A DNA stretch of 54,086 nucleotides, from assembly GCA_023254905.1 (NCBI GenBank), contig JALRKF010000167.1, forward strand, positions 1 through 54,086, written 5' to 3'. The notes under the pieces are model-generated. The model was not told the DNA's origin. It saw only the letters and a list, made by a program, of their open reading frames with translations, and made no database searches. Within the stretch, counting starts at the first letter, position 1. Every line of letters begins with the position of its first letter. Source of the stretch: Crocinitomicaceae bacterium (GTDB lineage: Bacteria > Bacteroidota > Bacteroidia > Flavobacteriales_D > Crocinitomicaceae). This document shows, one piece after another, positions 15,121 to 24,205 of this stretch. Position numbers and translations under genes: made by a program.

Positions 15121-17142
15121 TTACTCTACCACCAATCTTTTTGTCATTCTTTCTCCGTTTACAGTAAGCTCTACTAAGTAAACTCCTGTATTCAGCTTTG
15201 TAGTATTTAGATTCACAACTGAATATGTTGCAATCGTTCCGTAATCATTAGCAGCGATAACTTTTCCAGAAAGATCTAACAATCTCAATTGTACATCAGA
15301 TTCTGCTTTTACATTTATTTCTACTATTGCATGATCGTTCGCAGGGTTTGGATATAATTTGAATAAATCATCCAATTGAGGAAGGATTGTCCCTGTAGAT
15401 AAGTTACAAGCTTCAATCAATCCATTAGCAATTGCTTCAGGAATTGTTGTCTTGGCAGCATTATCGATTCTACCATTTGGTGATACCAACATTCCAATGA
15501 TATACATGTTATTCTCATCCCAATCTGCCGGTAGAGTGAACGTATATTGATTCGTTACAGAGTCTCCAGCAGAAATAACCGGAGCGAAACATGTGCTTTC
15601 ACCAGCAAAACTTGGCGTAATCGCTCTCGCTACATGATCATAAACCATTTGAGAAGCAGGAACTGGATTTGGAAGAGCTTCATACCCCCCCATAACTCCA
15701 TTCGAGCCTCCTGAATAAAAATTTGATTGTGCATAGGATGATGTTGTTCCAGTCACACCATCTTCAGTCAAGACACATAACATTTTGTAGCTATTATTTC
15801 CTGCTATCTGGAAATCAGCAGTAACGGATACTACCAATTCTCTAGTTGAAGGATCCCAAGTTGCTCCATTTGACATAAATGCAGCGGGTGCTACAGCTAA
15901 TCTAGTGAAGAAGTCTGTGCTCATTCCAGAAGGATCAACTTCCGAACCTCTATCCACCAATGCACTTGGATAACCACCAATTAATGCCGAAAATGGAGTA
16001 TCGTATTCTGCAACTGTCATCGGATCACCATTATGCACAGCGATACCTGCCCAATACTGCTGATATTCAGTCTCGTATCGATCCATAAAGACTGTTCCTC
16101 TCGGACACCATCCACACCATGTTCCTGTACCCTCTTCTCCCACAACAACTTTACCCACTGCAGGAACTACAGGATCCATAATTGCGCAAGCATCATCATC
16201 TGAAGCATCATCATCATTTCCACCATTTACATTACTCACTGTAGCTGTCGCAGTCATCGAACCGCCTACCAATGGAATAGAAGTCGTAAAGTTCACATCT
16301 AATGACTGTCCTGAAGTCAGATTTTGTCCAGTTACATTTTCAACATATTGCATTCCGTTGTAATCAACAGTTACATCGAATGCATTTATTGCTGATGTTC
16401 CCGCATTCACTACAGTAACAGTTGGCATTACATCCAACCCAACGATATTTCCATTCATGTTGAAACCGGATATTGCAGCATTCAGTGCTGGAGCTGAATA
16501 TGGCGTATGATCAAACATCACATCATCCACATAAAACTCGCCATTTGCTGTAGGGAAAAGATCTAAGGACGCAACGGTATTTATGGAATTATTCCATACA
16601 CCAATGCAAACATTATCTATTGAGGCCTGCCATCTTCCTGTAGAAAGATTTGCCTCAATGCGTAGCGTAAACCATTGATCAGCCGTATAAGCTCCAGTTG
16701 CTAAATCAGCCGTTACACCGTCATCGATGGAAACAGTTCCATTTGCCACATTACAATTCATTGCCCAAGATTGCCCAATCGTTTGTGTTGCTTGGAAATT
16801 GAAATACGCCGTTTTTCCATTTGGTACGTAAAATGCTGATTCATAGGTAAACAAACCATCTGTATACTGTTGTCCAAACTCAAGAACTACATCCTGAGGG
16901 CCATTGTTTCCTATAAAATAAATAGAGTTTGATCCTGTATTAGCCTGAGAAGAATTAACCTGAGCATCCTCAGCGCCTCCCTCCGTTCCAGACCAGGTCG
17001 TCCAGCTTGATCCGTTCGGTCCTGGACCGATATAGTCACCCACAGTATAACCCTCTGCAGATTCAAAACCATCTGTAAATATTTGAGCGTTTACCCCGCA
17101 TGTTATTGCTAGGGTAGAAAATAAAATAGTAATCTTCTTCAT
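15121..17142 (-). CDS. T9SS type A cargo with Omp28/thioredoxin-like domain
   Basis: A secreted protein of 673 residues. Signal peptide 1-19 (ends VNAQ). Residues about 20-215 look like a concanavalin-type lectin/jelly-roll domain (SGTEGGAEDA, FYVDDVMFD). Residues 220-305 form a CARDB/Ig-like domain (PTVTVVNAGTSAINAFDVTVDY, broken here by motif). An Asp-rich linker NDDDASDDDA follows. Residues 330-570 are an Omp28-like thioredoxin fold with GTWCGWCPRG (Cys343 and Cys346). The end (LYPNPANDHAIVEI ... MTKRLVVE) is a T9SS type A sorting domain. Probably an outer-membrane- or surface-anchored protein with possible thiol-disulfide activity. Omp28 homologues have no settled function. Confidence 0.87.
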   Translation of the reverse strand: MKKITILFSTLAITCGVNAQIFTDGFESAEGYTVGDYIGPGPNGSSWTTWSGTEGGAEDAQVNSSQANTGSNSIYFIGNNGPQDVVLEFGQQYTDGLFTYESAFYVPNGKTAYFNFQATQTIGQSWAMNCNVANGTVSIDDGVTADLATGAYTADQWFTLRIEANLSTGRWQASIDNVCIGVWNNSINTVASLDLFPTANGEFYVDDVMFDHTPYSAPALNAAISGFNMNGNIVGLDVMPTVTVVNAGTSAINAFDVTVDYNGMQYVENVTGQNLTSGQSLDVNFTTSIPLVGGSMTATATVSNVNGGNDDDASDDDACAIMDPVVPAVGKVVVGEEGTGTWCGWCPRGTVFMDRYETEYQQYWAGIAVHNGDPMTVAEYDTPFSALIGGYPSALVDRGSEVDPSGMSTDFFTRLAVAPAAFMSNGATWDPSTRELVVSVTADFQIAGNNSYKMLCVLTEDGVTGTTSSYAQSNFYSGGSNGVMGGYEALPNPVPASQMVYDHVARAITPSFAGESTCFAPVISAGDSVTNQYTFTLPADWDENNMYIIGMLVSPNGRIDNAAKTTIPEAIANGLIEACNLSTGTILPQLDDLFKLYPNPANDHAIVEINVKAESDVQLRLLDLSGKVIAANDYGTIATYSVVNLNTTKLNTGVYLVELTVNGERMTKRLVVE

Positions 17143-17233
17143 AATAGTTTTAGTAATTTAATTAGCACAATTTACAAGAATTTAATTGAGTAATGATTGC
17201 TGAAAATAATCAAATGAATTTATTCTTGAAATC

Positions 17234-18313
17234 TTATTTGATGTATTTAAAACTTTGATCTTTTTTGATAGTCAATATTGTCTCATAAATAAGCTTTATC
17301 GTGTTTTCAACATCCTCTTTTCTACACATCTCATTGGTAGTATGCATGTAACGCAATGGCAAACTTATAAGAGCACTTGGAACACCATCATTTGAATATG
17401 CGAAGGCATCAGTATCAGTTCCTGTAGCTCTTGATGCAGCAGCTCTTTGGAAGGGAACTTTTTTGTTTTTCGCTGTATCTATAATAAGATTAAGCAGATT
17501 ATTTTGAACAGCAGGTCCGTAAGTTAACACTGGGCCTTCTCCTGATTTCAAGTCACCTTGTTCAATTTTATTAATCATTGGTGTACCAGTATCATGACAA
17601 ACATCTGTAACAATTGCTACGTCGGGTTTAATACGATTCGCAATCATTTGTGCTCCTCTCAAACCTACTTCCTCTTGCACCGCATTCACAATATACAGTC
17701 CAAACGGCAGTTTATTCTTATTCTCTTTCAGTAATCTTGCTACCTCCGCGATCATGAATCCACCTATTCTATTATCTAAAGCTCTACCGCAATAACGGTT
17801 TTTATTCAATACCATAAACTCATCTTCAAACGTGATTACACAACCCACGTGAACGCCAAGCTCTTCAACTTCTTCTTTGCTTGAACAACCGCAATCCAAA
17901 AATATATTCTTCATACTTGGTGCGTCTTCCTTCGTATGACGGGTGTGAATTGCTGGCCAACCAAAAACAGCTTTTACGATTCCTCTTTCAGTATGAATAT
18001 TGACACGCTTAGATGGTGCGATCATATGATCAGACCCACCATTTCTCCGTAGATAAATAAATCCGTCCTTCGTTATGTAATGTACAAACCATGAAATTTC
18101 ATCAGCGTGTGCTTCAATCACAACTTTATAGTCCGATTTCGGATTGACTACTCCGACTACGGTACCATAGTTATCCGTAAAGTACTCATCAATGTAAGGT
18201 CTAATGTAATCCAACCATACTTTTTGTCCGGCAACTTCAAACCCCGTTGGCGAAGCATTGTTCAAGTAAGTTGTTAGAAATTTTTCAGAATTTTTATTGA
18301 GGGTCTTCTTCAT
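17234..18313 (-). CDS. M42 family metallo-aminopeptidase
   Basis: A dinuclear-metal aminopeptidase of 359 residues of the M42 (glutamyl aminopeptidase / cellulase M, TET) family. Metal ligands and catalytic motifs can be read in order: EAHADEISW (His and Asp), GRALDNRIGG (bridging Asp), QEEVGLRGA (catalytic Glu pair), VTDVCHDTG (Asp) and MHTTNEM (final His). It is cytoplasmic with no signal peptide, and trims N-terminal residues from peptides, usually as a dodecamer. The ATG is at 18313. TACTTTTG (18330-18337 on the minus strand) is a plausible own promoter, 10 nt after the upstream gene ends. Confidence 0.92.
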   Translation of the reverse strand: MKKTLNKNSEKFLTTYLNNASPTGFEVAGQKVWLDYIRPYIDEYFTDNYGTVVGVVNPKSDYKVVIEAHADEISWFVHYITKDGFIYLRRNGGSDHMIAPSKRVNIHTERGIVKAVFGWPAIHTRHTKEDAPSMKNIFLDCGCSSKEEVEELGVHVGCVITFEDEFMVLNKNRYCGRALDNRIGGFMIAEVARLLKENKNKLPFGLYIVNAVQEEVGLRGAQMIANRIKPDVAIVTDVCHDTGTPMINKIEQGDLKSGEGPVLTYGPAVQNNLLNLIIDTAKNKKVPFQRAAASRATGTDTDAFAYSNDGVPSALISLPLRYMHTTNEMCRKEDVENTIKLIYETILTIKKDQSFKYIK

Positions 18314-18329
18314 ATATTTTGCTTTGAAA

Positions 18330-18337
18330 CAAAAGTA
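18330..18337 (-). promoter_or_regulatory. -7 element before the M42 peptidase gene
   Basis: TACTTTTG on the minus strand, 16 nt before the ATG at 18313, placed between the stop of the upstream 1193-residue gene (18348) and this gene. A perfect TAnnTTTG, so the peptidase may be transcribed separately with a roughly 12-nt leader. Confidence 0.55.
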
Positions 18338-18347
18338 TAAAGTATCA

Positions 18348-21300
18348 TTACTTCAATAACGTGATGTTACCTTTAATTATCGACTCATCATCGTTAATAC
18401 ATATCACTTTCAGATAATAATCATAAACATCAGGATCCATCGGTTTTCCTCTGAATGTGCCATCCCAACCAGTGGAGCGATCAAAAGATTCAAACACCAA
18501 TTCTCCCCATCTATCATAGATACGAAATACCATCTCTCTGATCAGCGCACCTCTTACATAAAGTATATCATTCTCATTATCCCCATTTGGTGAGAAGGCA
18601 TTCGGGACAAATAAATAAGGGTCTTCACAAATGAACTCGTATGCGGTAACCAGAACTGTATCCGTTTGCGAGCAAATACCATCTGATACGGTTAGTGTAT
18701 ATATTGTTGTTTGTGGAACTTCTACTGTTGTATTTTGATTTTCTGGGGAATCAATCAGTTCATCTGGAGACCACGAATAAAATGGCAGTCCCGAAGGTTC
18801 AGCCAGTAAAGTTGTTGTACCCCCTTCTGGAATTATAGTCTCTGTTGCCGATGCAATAGGCTGCCATCCACTCGTGTTTCCAACAAAGATTTGAATCGAA
18901 TCCTCCACAACACAACCCGTAATTGATGATGCTGTGACCGTAACATACTGGGTTGTATATGGTTGGACTACCACAGTGTTTGTGGTTGATGGCGATACAA
19001 TGATCGAGTCCTCACCCCAATCATACGTATCAAATACGATGAGAGGATTCGTACTTTGTGCGTTTACGGTAACCAAATCTCCTGCACAGATCGAATCATT
19101 AGCACTAAGTGTAAGCGACGAACCGATAAAATCTATTTGAACGCTATCAATTATGGTACAACCTGGATTGGAAGCTGAGACATAATATGTTGCCGAACTT
19201 GTGGGAGTGACATTGAATATTGAATCCGATAGATTAGTATTCAAAGTGTCTGTAAACTGAGCGTTTGATGACCAGACAAAATTCGTTGCTGTCCCATTTG
19301 TGTAAACAATTAGGTCTACAGGTGTCGGAACACACAGCTGTTGATCTAATGTGGTAGTGATCTCGAGTGAATCAGTTACCGTAATCGTAAGCATAGCGGT
19401 ATCTGTTAGTAAGCAAATACTATCGGTAACATACAAATAAACCTCATAAATTCCTGCAGTATCATAAATAATAGTTGGCTCAAAAATTACACTGGATGTA
19501 TCTCCATTACCAAAATCCCACAAATAGGCATCCGAGTCTGTCGAGAAGTTATCGAAGGTAACTTCAAAAGAGGCACAACCTAAAGTATTTTGTGTTGTAA
19601 ATTCAGCATCCGGAATCAATTCAAAATCAAACTTAAAAACTAGATTGTTACAGTTATCACTTAAATTTTGATCGGACCAAGCACCAGGAGTAGTTGGAAA
19701 ATCACTGTTGTCGGTACATCCTCCACAAACAGACTGATATACCACACCGTTCTTATCAAATCGGCTCGTACCGCCATCGACGTGCTCTCCAGATAGGTTC
19801 CCTCCAATATAAGTCGCGTAAAGTGGTTCGGGGCCTGCAAAATCGCTTTTCAAAACTATTAAATAAAAATCTGGATTAACAGTCGTTGACTGATATGCAT
19901 TTGAAGTAATTGGCATTCCTGTCGCAGCTACTGCTGGAACTAAATTTTTACCCCAACCTGAAACGTAAATATTGCCACAAATATCAACAAGAAAAGCGGA
20001 TGGAGAAATGTCTAAATCATTACTTCCAGAGCCAAAAACAGTTGAATTCAAAACAAAACTCAATGTAGAATCTAATCGAGTCACAAACTGACTTGAACCA
20101 GGGTTCTCAAAACCACTGTTAACAACCGGGAAGCTTCCATTTTCAGACTGACCAACGACATAAACTCTGTTCTCACGATCAACTTCAACGAAAAACGCCT
20201 GATCATAATTCGGCGTCCCTAAGTACGTTCCACCGATCAAACCGCTCGCATTAGGATCTATTTTCATTACGAAGCCATCTGTTTCTCCTCCGTTATATGC
20301 ATTCATCCATCCACTAGAAACACCAGGCAAATCGTTGGAGGAAGTACCTCCTGCGAAGAGAACATTATCCGATCTATCCACTTTAACAGAATAGCAAGCA
20401 TCGTTCTCAGAGCCTCCAAAATAACTAGACCAGATAAGAGTTGACAAATCATTTGAAAGTTTAAAAATAATCCCATCCTGTTTTCCTGCATTCGTACTTT
20501 GAAAAGCATTTAATACTGGAAAATCGGTTGACTTAGTGCAAGAAGCCACTATTACATTGTTATTTGCATCAAGCATGATTTCGCCACGAAATTGGTCACC
20601 ATAATTGGTAGTAAGAGAATCTAACGAAATTTGAATATTGTTGTAACTAACACCATCATTGGCAGAACCACCTATATACGTTGAACCCAAAAGAAGCATG
20701 CCGTCATCACTTAACTTACTTACATAAATATCCGTGCCATTAGTGTAATGATGAACTCCATTGCTTGTAAAGTCTAATGGAATTGTTCCTCCTGAGTGCG
20801 AATTTGAATAACCATTCTGAAAAGGGAAATCACCACTTGAAGTAGCTCCATAAAGATAAATATTGTTCAAGGTATCACATATTAAACTATGAACTGTTTC
20901 AGTTCCCTGTGTATCATTTCCCCCTCCAATGAAACATGTCCAAAGCATATCTGTTCCATTCTCCGAATATTTCGAAATAAAGACATCTGTCACTCCATAC
21001 GTTCCTGTCGGGTCATTTGCAATCGACATAACGTTCGTAATTGTTGTTGTTGTATTCCAACTTGGGGACGGAGTCGGATACGAATTTCCGAACACAATAC
21101 CTCCAGAATAAGCAGTGCCGTCGTAGCCGTATGTAGCCGTCATCCCGAAGTTATCCGAAAGTGAACCTGCATAGGTTGCGAATACCAAAACAGGGTCAAT
21201 CACTAAAACAGCATATGGATCGTATTCCCCTAGCTCAAATTGAACTTTATTATCAACGACCTTGTACTTACAATACACCTCTTTAATTCGGCCATTCACA

Positions 21301-21929
21301 ATTTGATATGAATAAGGCTTTTTCTCGAGGATATTACCTAGGGATGTTTTTACCACTAAGTTTCCATTTTCGTCTACTAACAATTCCTCATGCCCATCGT
21401 ATCTTAGAACGATATCTGAAGGATCACTACCCTGCATTACATGGAATTCATATTTCAACTGGTCCTTCTGCTCAATTAGTTTAAGATCAATTCCGTCATA
21501 AAACTCTTTCAGAACAGCCTCTTCGTAACCATGAACATCCGCAGCCCATTTACTCTCATCGTTCCCGATGAAGTAATTGTAGTATTGTTTCGACTTTCCA
21601 GTTTTCTCAACAGAGCTCACTTTATTTGAGCCTTCAAAAGTCAGGTGAATCAAGGACTGACTATACATGTCATCAGGAAGTTCTTTTCTAGGATCTGTAT
21701 GTGCTTCGTGTAAGTTTGAAAAATCTTGTACATGAAACATGAACTTATTCTGTTCTACCCACATATTACCGCCATTGAATTGCGACTTGAACAACACTTG
21801 CTCAGGCCATTGCCCTTTATTCTCGAGAAATGAATGATAAATGGAATGCTCATGCGTTATCTCCTGAGCATAATAGTTCAGGACGGAGAACAGTAACAAG
21901 TTTGTAAGGAATCCTTTCAAAAATCGCAT
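18348..21929 (-). CDS. Large T9SS type B cargo with SBBP repeats and PKD domain
   Basis: A secreted protein of 1193 residues. Signal peptide about 1-22 (LLLFSVLNYYAQ). An N-terminal DUF7948-like domain (FLENKGQWPEQVLFKSQF) is followed by a long run of SBBP-type beta-propeller repeats (WSSYFGGSENDACYSVKVD and similar, about residues 240-760). A PKD-like domain (YLWDFGNGDTSS), Ig-like repeats and a type B (CHU_C, gliding-motility-associated) sorting domain end it: FVPNAFSPNGDNENDIL, IYDRWGELVFES, GWDGTFRG. It is probably a cell-surface adhesin or a processed secreted factor. TAATTTAG at 21936-21943 (minus strand, one mismatch) may be its -7 element. Confidence 0.9.
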   Translation of the reverse strand: MRFLKGFLTNLLLFSVLNYYAQEITHEHSIYHSFLENKGQWPEQVLFKSQFNGGNMWVEQNKFMFHVQDFSNLHEAHTDPRKELPDDMYSQSLIHLTFEGSNKVSSVEKTGKSKQYYNYFIGNDESKWAADVHGYEEAVLKEFYDGIDLKLIEQKDQLKYEFHVMQGSDPSDIVLRYDGHEELLVDENGNLVVKTSLGNILEKKPYSYQIVNGRIKEVYCKYKVVDNKVQFELGEYDPYAVLVIDPVLVFATYAGSLSDNFGMTATYGYDGTAYSGGIVFGNSYPTPSPSWNTTTTITNVMSIANDPTGTYGVTDVFISKYSENGTDMLWTCFIGGGNDTQGTETVHSLICDTLNNIYLYGATSSGDFPFQNGYSNSHSGGTIPLDFTSNGVHHYTNGTDIYVSKLSDDGMLLLGSTYIGGSANDGVSYNNIQISLDSLTTNYGDQFRGEIMLDANNNVIVASCTKSTDFPVLNAFQSTNAGKQDGIIFKLSNDLSTLIWSSYFGGSENDACYSVKVDRSDNVLFAGGTSSNDLPGVSSGWMNAYNGGETDGFVMKIDPNASGLIGGTYLGTPNYDQAFFVEVDRENRVYVVGQSENGSFPVVNSGFENPGSSQFVTRLDSTLSFVLNSTVFGSGSNDLDISPSAFLVDICGNIYVSGWGKNLVPAVAATGMPITSNAYQSTTVNPDFYLIVLKSDFAGPEPLYATYIGGNLSGEHVDGGTSRFDKNGVVYQSVCGGCTDNSDFPTTPGAWSDQNLSDNCNNLVFKFDFELIPDAEFTTQNTLGCASFEVTFDNFSTDSDAYLWDFGNGDTSSVIFEPTIIYDTAGIYEVYLYVTDSICLLTDTAMLTITVTDSLEITTTLDQQLCVPTPVDLIVYTNGTATNFVWSSNAQFTDTLNTNLSDSIFNVTPTSSATYYVSASNPGCTIIDSVQIDFIGSSLTLSANDSICAGDLVTVNAQSTNPLIVFDTYDWGEDSIIVSPSTTNTVVVQPYTTQYVTVTASSITGCVVEDSIQIFVGNTSGWQPIASATETIIPEGGTTTLLAEPSGLPFYSWSPDELIDSPENQNTTVEVPQTTIYTLTVSDGICSQTDTVLVTAYEFICEDPYLFVPNAFSPNGDNENDILYVRGALIREMVFRIYDRWGELVFESFDRSTGWDGTFRGKPMDPDVYDYYLKVICINDDESIIKGNITLLK

Positions 21930-21997
21930 AGTGCACCCTAAATTAATGAATTTACTCTAAAGACGTCAGCAGGTATTAAATAGTTTACCGAAAGCGT

Positions 21998-22005
21998 TAA
22001 ATTTG
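21998..22005 (+). promoter_or_regulatory. -7 element of the FabK-like/M16 operon
   Basis: TAAATTTG, a perfect match to TAnnTTTG, ends 5 nt before the ATG at 22011. The upstream TTG is not clear. The spacing implies a leaderless first gene for this three-gene operon. Confidence 0.55.
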
Positions 22006-22010
22006 ATGCC

Positions 22011-22967
22011 ATGGAACAAAACAGAATCACATCACTATTCAATATTAAATACCCGTTAATCCAAGCGGGTATGATCTGGTGTTCAGGATGGAAATTAGCA
22101 GCAGCGGTATCTAATTCAGGAGGTTTGGGGATTATTGGCTCAGGATCTATGTATCCTCAGGTATTGGATGAACACATTCGAAAATGTAAAGATGCAACAG
22201 ATAAGCCGTTTGCAGTGAATTTACCGATGCTTTATCCAGACATTGATAAGCATATCGAGACAATTATAAAGCACAAGGTCCCCATCGTTTTTACGAGTGC
22301 TGGTAATCCCAAGACGTGGACGAACCATTTGAAGGGACATGGTATTAAGGTTGTACACGTTGTTTCTAGTTTAAAATTTGCATTGAAAGCACAAGATGCA
22401 GGTGTTGACGCCGTTGTTGCTGAAGGCTTTGAAGCAGGAGGGCACAATGGTCGTGACGAAACAACAACTTTATGTCTTATACCAATAGTAAAGGAAAAAC
22501 TGAACATTCCATTGATCGCTGCAGGTGGAATTGGAAATGGACGTGCAATGCTGGCAGCGATGAATCTAGGCGCTGATGCGGTGCAGGTAGGAAGTCGTTT
22601 TGTGGCCTCACTCGAGTCAAGTGCGCATGATAATTTCAAAAATGCGGTGGTTGATGCAAAAGAAGGTGATACACAACTTACCTTGAAAGAGATAACACCT
22701 GTTCGCTTAATAAAAAATGACTTTTACAAACAGGTTTTAAACGCCTACGAGGGTGGCTCCAGTGTGGATGAGCTGAAGACATTACTCGGCCGTGGAAGGG
22801 CTAAAAAAGGTATGTTTGAGGGCGATATGATCGAAGGTGAATTGGAGATCGGTCAGATTTCAGGATTGATTCATGACATTAAACCTGCAGCAGAAATTGT
22901 ATATGATTTCATTAAAGAATATGAAATAGCTCTCAATGAGCAAAATTCATCTAAGTTCAATTTTTGA
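22011..22967 (+). CDS. FabK-like enoyl reductase / nitronate monooxygenase
   Basis: An FMN-dependent TIM-barrel protein of 318 residues. Motifs are GMIWCSGWKLAAAVSNSGG, AEGFEAGGHNGR, PLIAAGGIGNGR and GADAVQVGSRFVAS. The C-terminal region (GQISGLIHDIKPAAEI) is closer to FabK, the alternative enoyl-ACP reductase, than to nitronate monooxygenases, and closer to FabK than the paralogue at 3.3-4.3 kb. Which reaction it performs is not decided by sequence. It overlaps the next gene as TGATG and probably forms an operon with two M16 peptidases. Confidence 0.87.
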   Translation: MEQNRITSLFNIKYPLIQAGMIWCSGWKLAAAVSNSGGLGIIGSGSMYPQVLDEHIRKCKDATDKPFAVNLPMLYPDIDKHIETIIKHKVPIVFTSAGNPKTWTNHLKGHGIKVVHVVSSLKFALKAQDAGVDAVVAEGFEAGGHNGRDETTTLCLIPIVKEKLNIPLIAAGGIGNGRAMLAAMNLGADAVQVGSRFVASLESSAHDNFKNAVVDAKEGDTQLTLKEITPVRLIKNDFYKQVLNAYEGGSSVDELKTLLGRGRAKKGMFEGDMIEGELEIGQISGLIHDIKPAAEIVYDFIKEYEIALNEQNSSKFNF

Positions 22968-24205
22968 TGATACAATTCGAGAAATTTACTCTAGAAAATG
23001 GATTGCGTGTAATCTTTCACAAGGAGGAATTATCACCAATGGCTGTTGTCAATACACTTTATGACGTTGGAGCACGTGATGAAGATGAAAACAAAACAGG
23101 CTTCGCTCATCTTTTCGAGCACTTAATGTTCGGAGGATCTGTGAATATAGCGGAATTTGACACTCCACTGCAACAAGCAGGTGGTGAAAACAACGCTTTC
23201 ACCTCAAATGATATAACGAACTACTATGACGTTGTTCCATTAGAAAATATTGAAACGGCCCTATGGCTTGAAAGTGATCGAATGTTGTCATTAGCATTCA
23301 CCCCAAAAAGTCTCGAAATACAACGAAGTGTCGTAATTGAAGAGTTTAAACAGCGTTATTTAAATCAACCTTATGGAGATGTATGGTTGCAATTGCGTCC
23401 TTTGGCTTACCAAGTTCACCCTTACAAATGGGCTACAATTGGAAAAGAAATCAGTCATATTGAGGATGCTACTATGGAAGATGTTAAAGGCTTTTTCCGG
23501 AAACATTACAATCCGTCCAATGCAATTCTTTGTATAGCTGGTAATTTTGATCTGGATGGTGTAAAAAAGATAGTGAACAAATGGTATGGTGATATACCAC
23601 CTGGGAAAAAATACCACAGGACGCTTCCTCAAGAACCTCAACAAAACGAATTCAGAGAAAAAACAATAGAAAGAGAAGTTCCAACAGACGCATTCTATTA
23701 TGCATTCAAGATGTGCTCAAGGACACACGAAGACTTCTATGCAACTGATCTGATCTCTGACATTCTGGGTCGTGACAAATCGGCTCGATTATATGTGAAA
23801 TTAAAAAAAGAAAAGCAGCTGGTTTCAAGTATAAACGCCTTTATCATGGGCTCACTCGATAATGGATTATTGGTCTTATCAGGAAAGCTGAACGAAGGCG
23901 TTTCATTCGGTGAGCTAGATGAAGCACTTTGGCTTGAATTAGATAGATTACGGGAAAAAGAGATCGAAATTAAAGAACTGAATAAATTACTGAATAAGGT
24001 TAGAACCTCGAAAGAATTTGAGGAACAAGGAATGTTAAATAGAGCTATGGCACTTTGCTACTTTGAATTATTGGGAGACGCCTCTCTTATCAATTCCGAG
24101 AGCGACAAATATGTCTCCATAACACCAAAAAAATTGCGTTCTGTAGCACAACAAGTTATTCGAAAAGAGAATTGCTCCCTATTAAAAATCAAGGCTACAT
24201 TATGA
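22967..24205 (+). CDS. M16 family zinc protease, catalytic subunit
   Basis: An M16 (insulinase/PqqL/mitochondrial processing peptidase-like) protein of 412 residues with the inverted zinc motif HLFEH at 48-52 and a downstream acidic segment VVIEEFKQR that would supply the third ligand. The RVIFHKEE start and the PTDAFYYAFKM region are usual for the family. The ATG at 22967 is preferred to a TTG one codon upstream. No signal peptide is visible, so it is either cytoplasmic or exported by another route. The next gene encodes the non-catalytic partner, as in alpha/beta M16 heterodimers. Confidence 0.9.
   Translation: MIQFEKFTLENGLRVIFHKEELSPMAVVNTLYDVGARDEDENKTGFAHLFEHLMFGGSVNIAEFDTPLQQAGGENNAFTSNDITNYYDVVPLENIETALWLESDRMLSLAFTPKSLEIQRSVVIEEFKQRYLNQPYGDVWLQLRPLAYQVHPYKWATIGKEISHIEDATMEDVKGFFRKHYNPSNAILCIAGNFDLDGVKKIVNKWYGDIPPGKKYHRTLPQEPQQNEFREKTIEREVPTDAFYYAFKMCSRTHEDFYATDLISDILGRDKSARLYVKLKKEKQLVSSINAFIMGSLDNGLLVLSGKLNEGVSFGELDEALWLELDRLREKEIEIKELNKLLNKVRTSKEFEEQGMLNRAMALCYFELLGDASLINSESDKYVSITPKKLRSVAQQVIRKENCSLLKIKATL

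Noticed and set aside
20889-21164. Plus-strand frame rich in Ser, Arg and Cys opposite the 1193-residue T9SS gene
   Set aside because: Shadow of the repeat-rich gene on the other strand; no start signal or homology.
18348-21929. SBBP-repeat protein as a novel extracellular enzyme
   Set aside because: The repeats and the type B sorting domain are common in Flavobacteriia surface proteins and no catalytic motif is visible.
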